Positions 1 to 9,514 of a stretch of DNA of 37,553 nt are shown piece by piece (the first letter of the stretch is position 1; every line of letters begins with the position of its first letter). The position numbers and the translations under genes were made by a program. Source of the DNA: Burkholderiaceae bacterium (lineage in GTDB: Bacteria > Pseudomonadota > Gammaproteobacteria > Burkholderiales > Burkholderiaceae). The notes below the pieces were generated by a model. The model had not been told where the DNA came from, made no database searches, and saw only the letters and a list, made by a program, of their open reading frames with translations. The DNA lies in assembly GCA_947457875.1 (NCBI GenBank), contig CANGWV010000004.1, positions 1 through 37,553 on the forward strand. The letters run 5' to 3'.

Positions 1-35
1 CTCGCTAACCCATGGCTCAATGGTTGGCGAGTTTT
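1..35 (+). terminator. Intrinsic-terminator-like hairpin upstream of ahcY
   Basis: CTCGCTAACC (1-10) pairs with GGTTGGCGAG (22-31), 10 bp with one G-T pair, followed by TTTTCTT. It may terminate an upstream gene or act as an attenuator for ahcY; the window edge hides the upstream context. Confidence 0.65.
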
Positions 36-73
36 CTTGCCCCAGCATTGATCCGTCCTTAGCTGGAGCATGA

Positions 74-1525
74 ATGAATACCGCATCTGATTTCAACTTA
101 AATGATTTTGTAGCAAAACATTGCGCAATTGCTGATATAACCTTGGCAGATTTTGGCCGCAAAGAAATTGCCATTGCCGAAACCGAAATGCCAGGACTGG
201 TTGCGATTCGCGATGAATTCGCCGCAACGCAGCCACTGCGCGGAGCACGTATTACCGGCTCACTGCACATGACCATTCAAACCGCAGTACTAATTGAGAC
301 CCTCGAAGCATTGGGTGCCAAAGTACAGTGGGCATCCTGTAATATTTTCTCAACGCAAGATCATGCCGCCGCAGCGATTGCCGCCAACGGCACTCCCGTA
401 TTTGCAATTAAAGGTGAGACCTTAGAGCAGTATTGGGATTACACCCACCGTATTTTTGAGTGGGCAGATGGTGGCTTCACCAACATGATTTTGGATGATG
501 GCGGCGATGCAACATTGCTATTGCATTTGGGCACAAAAGCAGAAAAAGACCAAGCAGTCTTGAGTAATCCTAGCAGCGAAGAAGAAACCATTTTGTTCTC
601 GACCATTAAGAGCAAGCTAGCGATTGATCCAACCTGGTACTCGACTCGCTTAGCCAAGGTGGAAGGCGTTACGGAAGAGACAACAACCGGTGTGCATCGC
701 CTGTACCAAATGTTTGCTAAAGGTGAATTGGCTTTCCCTGCAATTAACGTGAATGATTCGGTTACCAAGAGTAAGTTTGATAACTTGTATGGCTGCCGCG
801 AGTCATTGGTTGATGCGATTAAGCGCGCTACCGATGTCATGATTGCTGGAAAAGTTGCCGTGGTTGCTGGTTATGGTGACGTCGGCAAGGGCTCGGCACA
901 AGCCCTGCGCGCTCTGTCTGCTCAGGTGTGGGTAACGGAAGTCGATCCGATCTGCGCATTGCAGGCAGCAATGGAAGGCTACCGTGTTGTCACAATGGAC
1001 TACGCAGCAGACAAAGCCGATATTTTTGTATCGGCAACCGGTAATTATCATGTGATTACCCATGACCACATGGCCCGCATGAAAGACCAGGCGATTGTTT
1101 GCAACATCGGTCACTTTGATAATGAAATTGACATTGCAGGCGTTGAAAAATACCGCTGGGAAGAAATTAAGCCCCAAGTCGATCACGTCATTTTCCCTGC
1201 CATGAACGGTTTGCCTGAAAAGCGCATCATCATTTTGGCTAAAGGCCGTTTGGTTAATTTGGGTTGTGGTACGGGTCATCCATCCTATGTGATGAGCTCC
1301 TCGTTTGCGAACCAAGTGATTGCGCAAATTGAGCTGTGGGGCGCAGTAGGTACGAAGAAGTACCCAGTCGGCGTTTATACCTTGCCAAAACACTTAGATG
1401 AAAAAGTCGCGCGCTTGCAGTTGAAGAAATTGAATGCGCAACTCACTGAACTGAGCGATCAACAGGCTAGCTATATTGGCGTGACAAAGCAGGGCCCGTA
1501 CAAGCCAGAGCACTACCGTTATTAA
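74..1525 (+). CDS. ahcY: Adenosylhomocysteinase (S-adenosyl-L-homocysteine hydrolase)
   Basis: 483 aa; typical motifs [42 protein letters not shown]-terminal [16 protein letters not shown] ribosome-binding site at 65-68. Confidence 0.97.
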   Translation: MNTASDFNLNDFVAKHCAIADITLADFGRKEIAIAETEMPGLVAIRDEFAATQPLRGARITGSLHMTIQTAVLIETLEALGAKVQWASCNIFSTQDHAAAAIAANGTPVFAIKGETLEQYWDYTHRIFEWADGGFTNMILDDGGDATLLLHLGTKAEKDQAVLSNPSSEEETILFSTIKSKLAIDPTWYSTRLAKVEGVTEETTTGVHRLYQMFAKGELAFPAINVNDSVTKSKFDNLYGCRESLVDAIKRATDVMIAGKVAVVAGYGDVGKGSAQALRALSAQVWVTEVDPICALQAAMEGYRVVTMDYAADKADIFVSATGNYHVITHDHMARMKDQAIVCNIGHFDNEIDIAGVEKYRWEEIKPQVDHVIFPAMNGLPEKRIIILAKGRLVNLGCGTGHPSYVMSSSFANQVIAQIELWGAVGTKKYPVGVYTLPKHLDEKVARLQLKKLNAQLTELSDQQASYIGVTKQGPYKPEHYRY

Positions 1526-1554
1526 TCGCAGCTGTACTAGATAGGTCAAATGCA

Positions 1555-2388
1555 ATGGAATTGAGCGTCGAATTTTTTCCGCCTAAAACACCCGAGGGAG
1601 AAAATAAACTCCGTTTGGTGCGTGAGCGCTTTAGTGAATCACTGAAGCCGGCGTTCTACTCCGTTACATTTGGTGCTGGCGGATCAACCCAGTCTGGTAC
1701 CTTGCAGGTGGTTAGCGAGATTCATGCGGCAGGGGAGTCTGTGGCGCCTCATTTGTCCTGCGTTGGCAGTTCGCGCGACAGTGTGCGCGTGATGCTGCAT
1801 CAGTATCGTGACTTAGGAATTCGCCGCATCGTTGCATTGCGTGGCGATTTGCCATCAGGTATGGGGCAGTATGGTGAGTTCTCGCATGCCAATCAATTGG
1901 TCGAGTTCATTCGGGCAGAGACGGGTGATTGGTTTCATATTGATGTAGCAGCTTATCCAGAGACCCATCCACAGGCAAAGTCGCCTGCTTCGGACTTGCA
2001 GTTCTTTGTGGAGAAAATGAAAGCGGGTGCAAATTCAGCCGTAACGCAATACTTCTTTAATTCGGATGCGTACTTTCGGTTTGTAGAAGACGCGTATGAC
2101 CTGGGCGTTACCCAGCCGATTATTGCGGGAATTATGCCAATTACCAATTGCAGTCAGTTGTTACGCTTTTCAGATGCATGCGGCGCTGAAGTGCCGCGCT
2201 GGATGCGCTTGCGCTTGCAGTCCTTTGGCGACGATACGGCATCCATTAAATCCTTTGGAGAGGATGTCGTAACCGACTTGTGTGACCAGCTCCTGGTTAC
2301 AGGCGCACCCGGTTTGCATTTTTACTCGCTGAACCAAGCCGACGCAGTATTGGCGATTGCTGAGAACCTAAACCTAGGCTCAAACTAA
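1555..2388 (+). CDS. metF: Methylenetetrahydrofolate reductase
   Basis: 277 aa; N-terminus ELSVEFFPPKTPEGE, plus VTFGAGGST, ALRGDLP and AAYPETHP motifs; directly downstream of ahcY. Confidence 0.95.
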   Translation: MELSVEFFPPKTPEGENKLRLVRERFSESLKPAFYSVTFGAGGSTQSGTLQVVSEIHAAGESVAPHLSCVGSSRDSVRVMLHQYRDLGIRRIVALRGDLPSGMGQYGEFSHANQLVEFIRAETGDWFHIDVAAYPETHPQAKSPASDLQFFVEKMKAGANSAVTQYFFNSDAYFRFVEDAYDLGVTQPIIAGIMPITNCSQLLRFSDACGAEVPRWMRLRLQSFGDDTASIKSFGEDVVTDLCDQLLVTGAPGLHFYSLNQADAVLAIAENLNLGSN

Positions 2389-3023
2389 TCGCCTTTAAAG
2401 CGCAATCCAGATTCGGTCAGCATGGCATCGAGTGGCTCATCATGCGCCTCCGCTTGCCACTCTCTTGAGCTTAATTGCTGCCAGTCATACCCAACCCCAA
2501 TACAGGCTATGCCTGGCTTGGTGGTCCGTAAGCGGGCTAGTGTTCGGTCAAAATAGCCGCCGCCATAGCCCAGTCGCCAATACTGCATTTGCAGGCAGTC
2601 TCTATGGGTATTAGCCGCCCAAGACCACCCCACGCAGGGAATCAAAATACAGTCGGGCTCAATTGGCTGAATGTTAGGTTCCTTTGGATTGGGTTCATAA
2701 ATCCCATGTCGCTGGCTGACTAGCGTGTCTCCATCCTGCCAGGCATAAAAATCAAGCTGCTTATCTGCACGCATCACGGGTAAGGCCAACTGCCTGCCAT
2801 GCTTTGCTTTGGCCCAGTCAATTAAGCATTGGCGTAAATCAATTTCCTGCTGAATTGGCCAGTAAAGCGCAATTGATCCCAGTGACTGCAGCTCTGCTGT
2901 GAGCGCATGGTTTAACGCAGCTAACACTGCTTGGTCTGCAGAAGTGGCGCTAGGGTCTTGCGCACACACAGTGCGCTCACGTAACAGTCGATTTCGTAGG
3001 GTTTTTAAATCAGCATTTGGCAT
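2385..3023 (-). CDS. 5-formyltetrahydrofolate cyclo-ligase
   Basis: LRNRLLRER N-terminus and GYGGGYFDRTLA signature. Start trimmed from 3065 to the ATG at 3023 (MPNADLK). Overlaps the metF stop codon convergently. Confidence 0.9.
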   Translation of the reverse strand: MPNADLKTLRNRLLRERTVCAQDPSATSADQAVLAALNHALTAELQSLGSIALYWPIQQEIDLRQCLIDWAKAKHGRQLALPVMRADKQLDFYAWQDGDTLVSQRHGIYEPNPKEPNIQPIEPDCILIPCVGWSWAANTHRDCLQMQYWRLGYGGGYFDRTLARLRTTKPGIACIGVGYDWQQLSSREWQAEAHDEPLDAMLTESGLRFKGD

Positions 3024-3085
3024 ACGAAATAGTATCAAGCAAGCGTGCTGTAAATGAAAAAACAAATAAAAGTTAGACTATAGGG

Positions 3086-5056
3086 ATGACACCATTTATA
3101 CGTACGGATCAACTTTTTACAGTACTGCCCCTCATACGCCCTATCAGGTGGATGCTAACAGCCATTTTGATCTGTTGCGCACTCTTTATTGCTCAGGGGA
3201 ATGTGCTGGCAAAAAAACCTGCTAAACCAGCCAATACCCCACTGGAGTTGACCGAGGCAGACAGAACATTCATTGAGTTGCGGGATGCTGCCCGTAAAAA
3301 TGATGCTGTGCGTGCCCAGCAGCTTGCTGCCAGTTTGCCCAACTACATCATGGGCGATTACGTCGAGTACTTCAAGATCAAGCCTCAGCTATTTGATGCA
3401 GGCGGTATGGCGCGTGCCGAGACAACGGCAGACAGCCAGGTGATGGCATTTTTAAATAAGTATGAGGGCACTGCCTTGGCAGACCGGATGCGCAATGACT
3501 GGTTGCTGGTACTGGGAAAGCGCAAAGACTGGCGTTCGTTTGATGCGGAGTACCCTAAATTTGTATTAGACGATGACACCTCAGTGAAATGCTACGCCCT
3601 GCAATCGCGTTTGGCTCAGGGCGAGATAGCTGCCAAGACGGCTCGCGATGCGCACCTCGTTATGTTGGACCCCAAGTTTTATGGCCAGGGTTGTCAAGAG
3701 TTGGTTCCGCTTTTGCTCAATGCAGGAGCCATTACACCCGCTGAAGCCAAGGCTTATGGGCGCAGCGCTGCTGAAATGGGGCTGGAGACCGTGGGCCGCA
3801 GAATGGCTGGAGAGGATCCGATTGGCGAGGTAGTGAAAGCAGCAAGGGCCGATCCAGTAAAAGCCTATCGGGATTTTTCGCAAAGCGCTACCCGATACAG
3901 CAAAGAAAACCAAGCAGCAGGGTGGGGCGTCATCGGCCAGTTTTTGGCCAAGCGTCAAGACCTCAGGGCGGATGATGTCTTTCGGATGCAACACGACCTA
4001 GGTTTTAGTGAATTGCTGTCGACCGAGAGTCAGGAGTGGAAAGTGCGCGCGGCTCTGCGCGCACAGGATTGGCTCTTGGTGCGGGATGCGATTGAGACCA
4101 TGAATCCTGCAGTTCGATCCAAAGATCCTGCATGGACCTATTGGTATGGACGGGCGCTAGAAGCCACGGGTCAAAGCGCCAAAGGAAAAGAGCAGTATGA
4201 GCTCATTCATGAGCAGTTTAATTTTTATGGGCAATTGGCACGTGAAGAGCTTGGTAAGAAAACCCAAATCCCAGTTCGGGTTCGGGTAACGGATCAAGAG
4301 ATCAAGCCCATGGCTGAGCGTAAAGGCTTTATTCGTGGCGAGCGTTTTTATGTCATGAATTTGCGCTTTGAGGGCAACCGCGAATGGAATTGGGAGTTGC
4401 GTGGCATGAGTGACAAGGAGCTCTTGGCCGCTGCTGAGTACGCCAAACGCATCCAGCTCTACGATCGGACCGTTAACACGGCTGATCGAACCAAGGCGGA
4501 GCATGATTTCACCTTGCGCTTTCCAACGCCCTACCGTGATGAACTCACTCCCATCGCTAGGCAAATTGATCTCAATTTATCGTGGGCTTATGGCTTAATT
4601 CGGCAGGAGTCACGCTTCATTATGAATGCCACCTCTTCCGTGGGCGCATCTGGCTTGATGCAAGTCATGCCCAATACAGCGAAGTACGTTGCCAAGAAAA
4701 TCGGTATGACTTCGTATACGCCGGAGAAGTTAAAAGACACCAATACCAACTTAACCTTGGGAAGCAATTACCTCAATATGGTACTGGCAGATTTAGATGG
4801 ATCGTGGGTGTTAGCATCGGCCGCCTACAATGCTGGCCCATCCCGCTCGAAGTTATGGCGCGAACGTTTAAATGCGCCAGTGGAGGGCGCTATTTTTGCA
4901 GAGACAATACCCTTTCATGAAACAAGAGTCTACGTTAAAAATGTATTGTCCAATGCCAGCTATTACTCGGGCGTGATGACGGGTCAAACCATTTCTTTAA
5001 AACAGCGCCTTGGCACCATTGCTCCCAAGGCTGCAATTCAAAGTGAGTTGCCATGA
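3086..5056 (+). CDS. slt: Soluble lytic murein transglycosylase (Slt70-like)
   Basis: 656 aa; signal-like hydrophobic N-terminus; C-terminal SLT domain SWAYGLIRQESRFIMNATSSVGASGLMQVMPNTAKYVA and ASAAYNAGPSR. Confidence 0.92.
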   Translation: MTPFIRTDQLFTVLPLIRPIRWMLTAILICCALFIAQGNVLAKKPAKPANTPLELTEADRTFIELRDAARKNDAVRAQQLAASLPNYIMGDYVEYFKIKPQLFDAGGMARAETTADSQVMAFLNKYEGTALADRMRNDWLLVLGKRKDWRSFDAEYPKFVLDDDTSVKCYALQSRLAQGEIAAKTARDAHLVMLDPKFYGQGCQELVPLLLNAGAITPAEAKAYGRSAAEMGLETVGRRMAGEDPIGEVVKAARADPVKAYRDFSQSATRYSKENQAAGWGVIGQFLAKRQDLRADDVFRMQHDLGFSELLSTESQEWKVRAALRAQDWLLVRDAIETMNPAVRSKDPAWTYWYGRALEATGQSAKGKEQYELIHEQFNFYGQLAREELGKKTQIPVRVRVTDQEIKPMAERKGFIRGERFYVMNLRFEGNREWNWELRGMSDKELLAAAEYAKRIQLYDRTVNTADRTKAEHDFTLRFPTPYRDELTPIARQIDLNLSWAYGLIRQESRFIMNATSSVGASGLMQVMPNTAKYVAKKIGMTSYTPEKLKDTNTNLTLGSNYLNMVLADLDGSWVLASAAYNAGPSRSKLWRERLNAPVEGAIFAETIPFHETRVYVKNVLSNASYYSGVMTGQTISLKQRLGTIAPKAAIQSELP

Positions 5057-5964
5057 AATACGATGTACTAGTAATTGGCGGTAATGGGTTTGTGGGCAGC
5101 GTGCTGGTACGCAGACTGCAACGTGAGGGCTATTCGGTGTTGTTGCCAACGCGCCATTTGGCGGCAGCACGTGATTTTCGTTTGCTGCCCAGCGTTCACC
5201 TGGTTCCAGCCGACGTTAATGATCAGGCCACCTTAAATGACTTATGTAGTCAGGTTAAGCCAGGCGGCACCGTCATCAATTTAGTCGGTGTTTTGCACGA
5301 TCGTCCTGCCAAACCCTATGGCAAGATATTTGAGCGTGCCCACGTTTTGCTACCAACCCACTGCATCGCTGCCATGAAAGCCAATGGTATCAAGCGCTAT
5401 TTGCACATGAGCGCATTGGGCGCTGACTCGCAGGGGCCATCGATGTACCAACGCAGCAAGGGCGATGGCGAGGCAGCAGTACGGGCCAGTGGATTGGATT
5501 GGACTATTTTTAGGCCTTCCGTCATTTTTGGACAAGACGATCAATTCATCAATCTGTTTGCCAACCTAGCAAAAGTATTTCCAGTCATTCCTTTGGCTAA
5601 TTCGCAGGCACTGTTTCAGCCGGTAAGCGTTAATGATGTGGCCGCCGCCTTTGTTGCCGCGATCACGATGAAGCAAACCATCCACCAAACCTATTCCTTG
5701 GTCGGTCCTGAAGTGCTCAGCATGGCAGAGCTGGTTCGTTTTGCGGCCTTAAAAGCACAAACCACGACGCGTGTTATTCCAATGCCAGCGATCGTAGGTT
5801 ACTTGCAAGCATTGATGTTCGAGTTCTTGCCCGTACCTACCTTGATGTCGCGCGACAATATTGCATCGATGCAGTTACCCAATGTATTGCCACCGACGGC
5901 AGCAGATGATCTGATCACGACCTTCGGCATATCGCGCCAATCCATTCGGAGTCTGTTGGCTTGA
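5053..5964 (+). CDS. NAD-dependent epimerase/dehydratase, complex I NDUFA9-like family
   Basis: VLVIGGNGFVGSVLVRRL Rossmann motif, HMSALGAD, YQRSKGDGE, FRPSVIFG. ATGA overlap with slt. Confidence 0.85.
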   Translation: MKYDVLVIGGNGFVGSVLVRRLQREGYSVLLPTRHLAAARDFRLLPSVHLVPADVNDQATLNDLCSQVKPGGTVINLVGVLHDRPAKPYGKIFERAHVLLPTHCIAAMKANGIKRYLHMSALGADSQGPSMYQRSKGDGEAAVRASGLDWTIFRPSVIFGQDDQFINLFANLAKVFPVIPLANSQALFQPVSVNDVAAAFVAAITMKQTIHQTYSLVGPEVLSMAELVRFAALKAQTTTRVIPMPAIVGYLQALMFEFLPVPTLMSRDNIASMQLPNVLPPTAADDLITTFGISRQSIRSLLA

Positions 5965-7094
5965 ACGTATACGCCGTTGGCGGAGCAATACGGGATGCTG
6001 TAATGGGTATCCCGGTGAACGACATTGATTACGTTGTAGTTGGAAGTAGTGCAGAGGAAATGATTGCGCTGGGCTACCAGCCGGTTGGTAAAGACTTTCC
6101 AGTCTTTTTACATTCTCAGACTCATGCCGAATATGCCTTGGCTCGGACCGAGCGAAAAACGGGCGTCGGTTATCAGGGATTTCATTTTTATGCCGATCCT
6201 TCGGTCACCTTAGACCAAGATTTACAACGGCGCGACCTCACGATCAATGCCATGGCTCAGCGCATTGATGACAATGGTGCACGAGTAGGCCCCATCATCG
6301 ATCCCTATGGCGGGCAAAACGACATAGAGGCCAAGGTATTTCGCCATGTTTCTGCTGCATTTGCAGAAGACCCCTTGCGTTTATTGCGCATTGCCAGGTT
6401 TGCTGCGCGCTTTCCAACATTTACGATTGCGCCTGAAACACAAGAGGCGCTAAAGGCCATTGTGCAGTCGGGTGAGTTATCGGCACTATCGCCGGAGCGC
6501 GTATGGCAAGAACTGGGTCGAGGCATGGGTTCAGTAGATCCGCTGCGCATGCTTGAAGTACTTTTAGAGACTGGCGCTGCAGACCAATTCTTACCGCAGC
6601 AGTTGATTGCAGTGTGCAGGAATCAGGGGCTAAAAAAACAGCTGGCTACTAACCTCGACTTGTTGGCAGCGAAAAAAATAGCAGACGTCGATTTAGTTTG
6701 TGCAGTGTTGTTGGCCGATCTGTGTGAAGAGGCGATTCGGCAATGGTCTGAAACAATCCGCATGCCGCACGGCACCCGGGATTTTGCAGAACTGTTTTCT
6801 GCGTTAAAAAAACGCGTGACACAGCAGGGCTATAGTGCGGTTGATATTCTGGCTTGGTTTAACCGAGCTGATGTGTGGCGCAAGCCCGAGCGCGCTGAGA
6901 AATTAATTGCGCTGGCCGGTGTTTTAGGTTTCCATATAAAGCCGATCAGCGCTGGCCTAGGAGCAGCGCTGGCCATCGATAGTCAGGCTGTTATTCAAAG
7001 TCTTTCGGCAGCAGAGCAACAGCAGGGTGAGTGCATTCGCTCTGCAATCGATGCTGCACGATTACAGGCTGTGGAAGCGGTTACGGCCACCTAA
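5961..7094 (+). CDS. cca: CCA tRNA nucleotidyltransferase
   Basis: NVYAVGGAIRDAVMGIPVNDIDYVVVG catalytic motif; RRDLTINAMA; EDPLRLLRIARFAARF. TTG start overlaps the previous stop codon (TTGA). Confidence 0.92.
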   Translation: MNVYAVGGAIRDAVMGIPVNDIDYVVVGSSAEEMIALGYQPVGKDFPVFLHSQTHAEYALARTERKTGVGYQGFHFYADPSVTLDQDLQRRDLTINAMAQRIDDNGARVGPIIDPYGGQNDIEAKVFRHVSAAFAEDPLRLLRIARFAARFPTFTIAPETQEALKAIVQSGELSALSPERVWQELGRGMGSVDPLRMLEVLLETGAADQFLPQQLIAVCRNQGLKKQLATNLDLLAAKKIADVDLVCAVLLADLCEEAIRQWSETIRMPHGTRDFAELFSALKKRVTQQGYSAVDILAWFNRADVWRKPERAEKLIALAGVLGFHIKPISAGLGAALAIDSQAVIQSLSAAEQQQGECIRSAIDAARLQAVEAVTAT

Positions 7095-8246
7095 CCCTTG
7101 AAGCATGTCTAGCGAGAGTCCAGGCAGATTCTTTTTGAAGGCAAAGACTTTAAACAACTCCCCCATCTCTGCCTCCGATAGTAATTTTTGCAAGGCATTG
7201 GATACTGGTAAAAAAGCAGTCGCATTGGCTGGATCCATTTTTTCCAAAACCAAATCACCAATACCAGCTTCCAATAAGAAGTTACCTTGGTTGTTGAAAT
7301 AGATTTCATCTGCCCCGGCAGCAAGGGCTGCACTCGAAATGGAAGACCACTCCACATGGCTCGTTAGATCGCACAGGCCCGGCAGATAGAGTGGATCTGT
7401 AATGGTATGGTGGCGGTGGTGAGCCATCAGTGTTCCTTGCTCACGCTGTGGGTGAAAAAACTCGCTCGCCGGAAATCCATAATCCAGCGTCAAAAAAAGA
7501 CCGCTCGTTAGCGACTGAGTGACGGCGGTAATCCACGCCATACTGTGCGGATTGATTTCGGTGGTGTAGCCTTCAGTGAAGGAGTGGGTCAGGAGATAGT
7601 CTGGTAATAACTGCCGATCGACTACTACCCCGACCTCTAAAGCAAGGGCGCCATTCTTAACAACTACCCCTTGTAAATACCACTGTCCATTTTGGTAAAC
7701 AATGCGATCGCACGGTATTGCATCGAGCACTTCATTTGCAATGATGACGCCCTCAAATTCACTTGGTAGGGCGTTGAGCCACTCGATTGTGGTTGAGTAT
7801 TGCAGATCATTTTTCGTTTCTTCTAACAAGGTGCGCTGACGCTGCGCTAGATCGGGGGCGATTTCGAGAATGCCGTAGTGGTCCAAAGGAAAATTGAGTT
7901 CCTTTAAGCGATGCAGGATGGATGCCGCTAACTTTCCTGTTCCAGCGCCAAACTCCAGAATGCGGGTTGGTTTGCCTCGTGACCGAAATCCCTCTAAGAC
8001 GGGCAGGATGGCATTGGTCAGTGCCATACCAAAAAAAGGACTAATCTCCGGGGCGGTAGTGAAGTCGCCGCCGCTTCCTAATTTATGCGCGCCGGCACTG
8101 TAATAGCCACTGCCCGGCTGGTACAAAGCCATCTCCATGTAGCTCGAAAAAGGCAAGAAACCCCCGTGCGATGCCACTTCCATGGCAATTTCTGCGCTTA
8201 AGCCTGCGCTATGCGCCTTTTCGGTGTCGGTCAAGGTAAGATCCAT
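7062..8246 (-). CDS. Class I SAM-dependent methyltransferase, MidA/NDUFAF7-like
   Basis: 394 aa; FLPFSSYMEMALYQPGSGYYSAG, GDFTTAPEISPFFG, ILEFGAGTGKLAASIL, GVIIANEVLDAIPCDR. Confidence 0.88.
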   Translation of the reverse strand: MDLTLTDTEKAHSAGLSAEIAMEVASHGGFLPFSSYMEMALYQPGSGYYSAGAHKLGSGGDFTTAPEISPFFGMALTNAILPVLEGFRSRGKPTRILEFGAGTGKLAASILHRLKELNFPLDHYGILEIAPDLAQRQRTLLEETKNDLQYSTTIEWLNALPSEFEGVIIANEVLDAIPCDRIVYQNGQWYLQGVVVKNGALALEVGVVVDRQLLPDYLLTHSFTEGYTTEINPHSMAWITAVTQSLTSGLFLTLDYGFPASEFFHPQREQGTLMAHHRHHTITDPLYLPGLCDLTSHVEWSSISSAALAAGADEIYFNNQGNFLLEAGIGDLVLEKMDPANATAFLPVSNALQKLLSEAEMGELFKVFAFKKNLPGLSLDMLQGLGGRNRFHSL

Positions 8247-8270
8247 AACTCGCTAGTCTAAGAGAAAAAC

Positions 8271-9092
8271 GTGAATTCAAGCTCCTCCACCCCACCCAAG
8301 GCCAAAAAATGCGTTTTGGTCACTGGCGCTGCAAAGCGTGTGGGGCAGGCTATTGCTATCCATTTTGCACAGCAAGGCTGGGATGTTGCCGTGCATTTTG
8401 GGCAATCTAAAACAGAGGCCGATGAAACGGTTGCTGCGATTCAGAAGTTAGGCGCAAAGGCAATCGCGTTTCAGGCTGATTTAGCCAGCGAGCCAGAAAT
8501 TACTGCCCTGTTTAAAGCTGTCACAGCCAATTTGGGCAGTTTGGATTGCATCGTCAATAGTGCTTCCCAGTTTGAGTATGACCGGGCTAGCGCAGAGCCG
8601 CAGCTCATTAACACGGCTTTTTTTCAGAAGATGATGCAGGTGAATGTTCTGGCGCCAGTCCTCTTGGCACAGCTGCTCTACCGTCAGCAAAAATCCAGGG
8701 CAGCAGATTCCTCGCCCAATGGCGATATTCCGGCAGTGATACAGCTGCTCGATCAGAAGCTCATTAATCTCAATCCCGATTTTTTTTCATACACCCTCTC
8801 GAAGGGCGCGTTGGAATATGCGAGCCAAATGATGGCGATGGATTTCGCCCCCTATCTGCGTGTGGTTGGATTGGCGCCTGGCATTTCACTTCCGTCCGGG
8901 CCGCAATCCGAGGATGGCTTTAAGGTGGCCCATACAATGACGCCATTGAAGCGCTCATCTACTCCAATCGATATTGCAAAGGCGGCAGTTTTTATTGCAG
9001 AGTCGAATGCGATTACGGGTACTACGATTTACGTCGATGGAGGGCAGCATTTAATGCCATCCTCACGTGATGTTATGTTTAAAACTGAATAG
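8271..9092 (+). CDS. SDR family oxidoreductase, probable pteridine reductase/FolM-like
   Basis: VLVTGAAKRVGQAIA, matching the TGxxxRxG pattern of PTR1/FolM, rather than classical SDR TGxxxGxG; YTLSKGALE active site; upstream of folB. GTG start. Confidence 0.8.
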   Translation: MNSSSSTPPKAKKCVLVTGAAKRVGQAIAIHFAQQGWDVAVHFGQSKTEADETVAAIQKLGAKAIAFQADLASEPEITALFKAVTANLGSLDCIVNSASQFEYDRASAEPQLINTAFFQKMMQVNVLAPVLLAQLLYRQQKSRAADSSPNGDIPAVIQLLDQKLINLNPDFFSYTLSKGALEYASQMMAMDFAPYLRVVGLAPGISLPSGPQSEDGFKVAHTMTPLKRSSTPIDIAKAAVFIAESNAITGTTIYVDGGQHLMPSSRDVMFKTE

Positions 9093-9102
9093 GCTTTACA
9101 GA

Positions 9103-9510
9103 ATGCTAGATGCGATGCAGCACCCCTCTTTACTCGATTGCCGCCGTTTGTTTTTGCGGGATTACGAGATTTACATCAATATCGGCGTACATGACTTTGA
9201 GAAAAAAGCAGAGCAGCGCGTGATTCTGAATATTGATCTGTACATTCCGCTTGCGCTCAACACTCCAACAAAAGATACCTTGGACGAGGTACTCGATTAC
9301 GACTTCATGCGCGAGACCATTCGGACAAGGGCCCAGAAGGGCCACATCCATTTACAAGAAACCCTCTGCGACGATATTGTTGCGGCAATGTTGGCTCACC
9401 CCAATGTGAGGGCAGCCCGCGTTTCCACCGCTAAGCCAGACGTCTATTCGGACTGCCATTCGGTGGGTGTTGAGGTGTTTCGTATCAAAGATTCGGTTAC
9501 GGTAGGGTAA
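9103..9510 (+). CDS. folB: Dihydroneopterin aldolase
   Basis: [74 protein letters not shown]. Start trimmed to the ATG at 9103. Confidence 0.9.
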   Translation: MLDAMQHPSLLDCRRLFLRDYEIYINIGVHDFEKKAEQRVILNIDLYIPLALNTPTKDTLDEVLDYDFMRETIRTRAQKGHIHLQETLCDDIVAAMLAHPNVRAARVSTAKPDVYSDCHSVGVEVFRIKDSVTVG

Positions 9511-9514
9511 GCCC

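Noticed and set aside
439-1393. Antisense ORFs of 133 and 196 aa inside ahcY
   Set aside because: They lie fully opposite a well-conserved gene, show no recognisable motifs and look like shadow ORFs.
3385-4920. Several ORFs (64-137 aa) on both strands inside slt
   Set aside because: No domain-like features; overlap a convincing transglycosylase frame.
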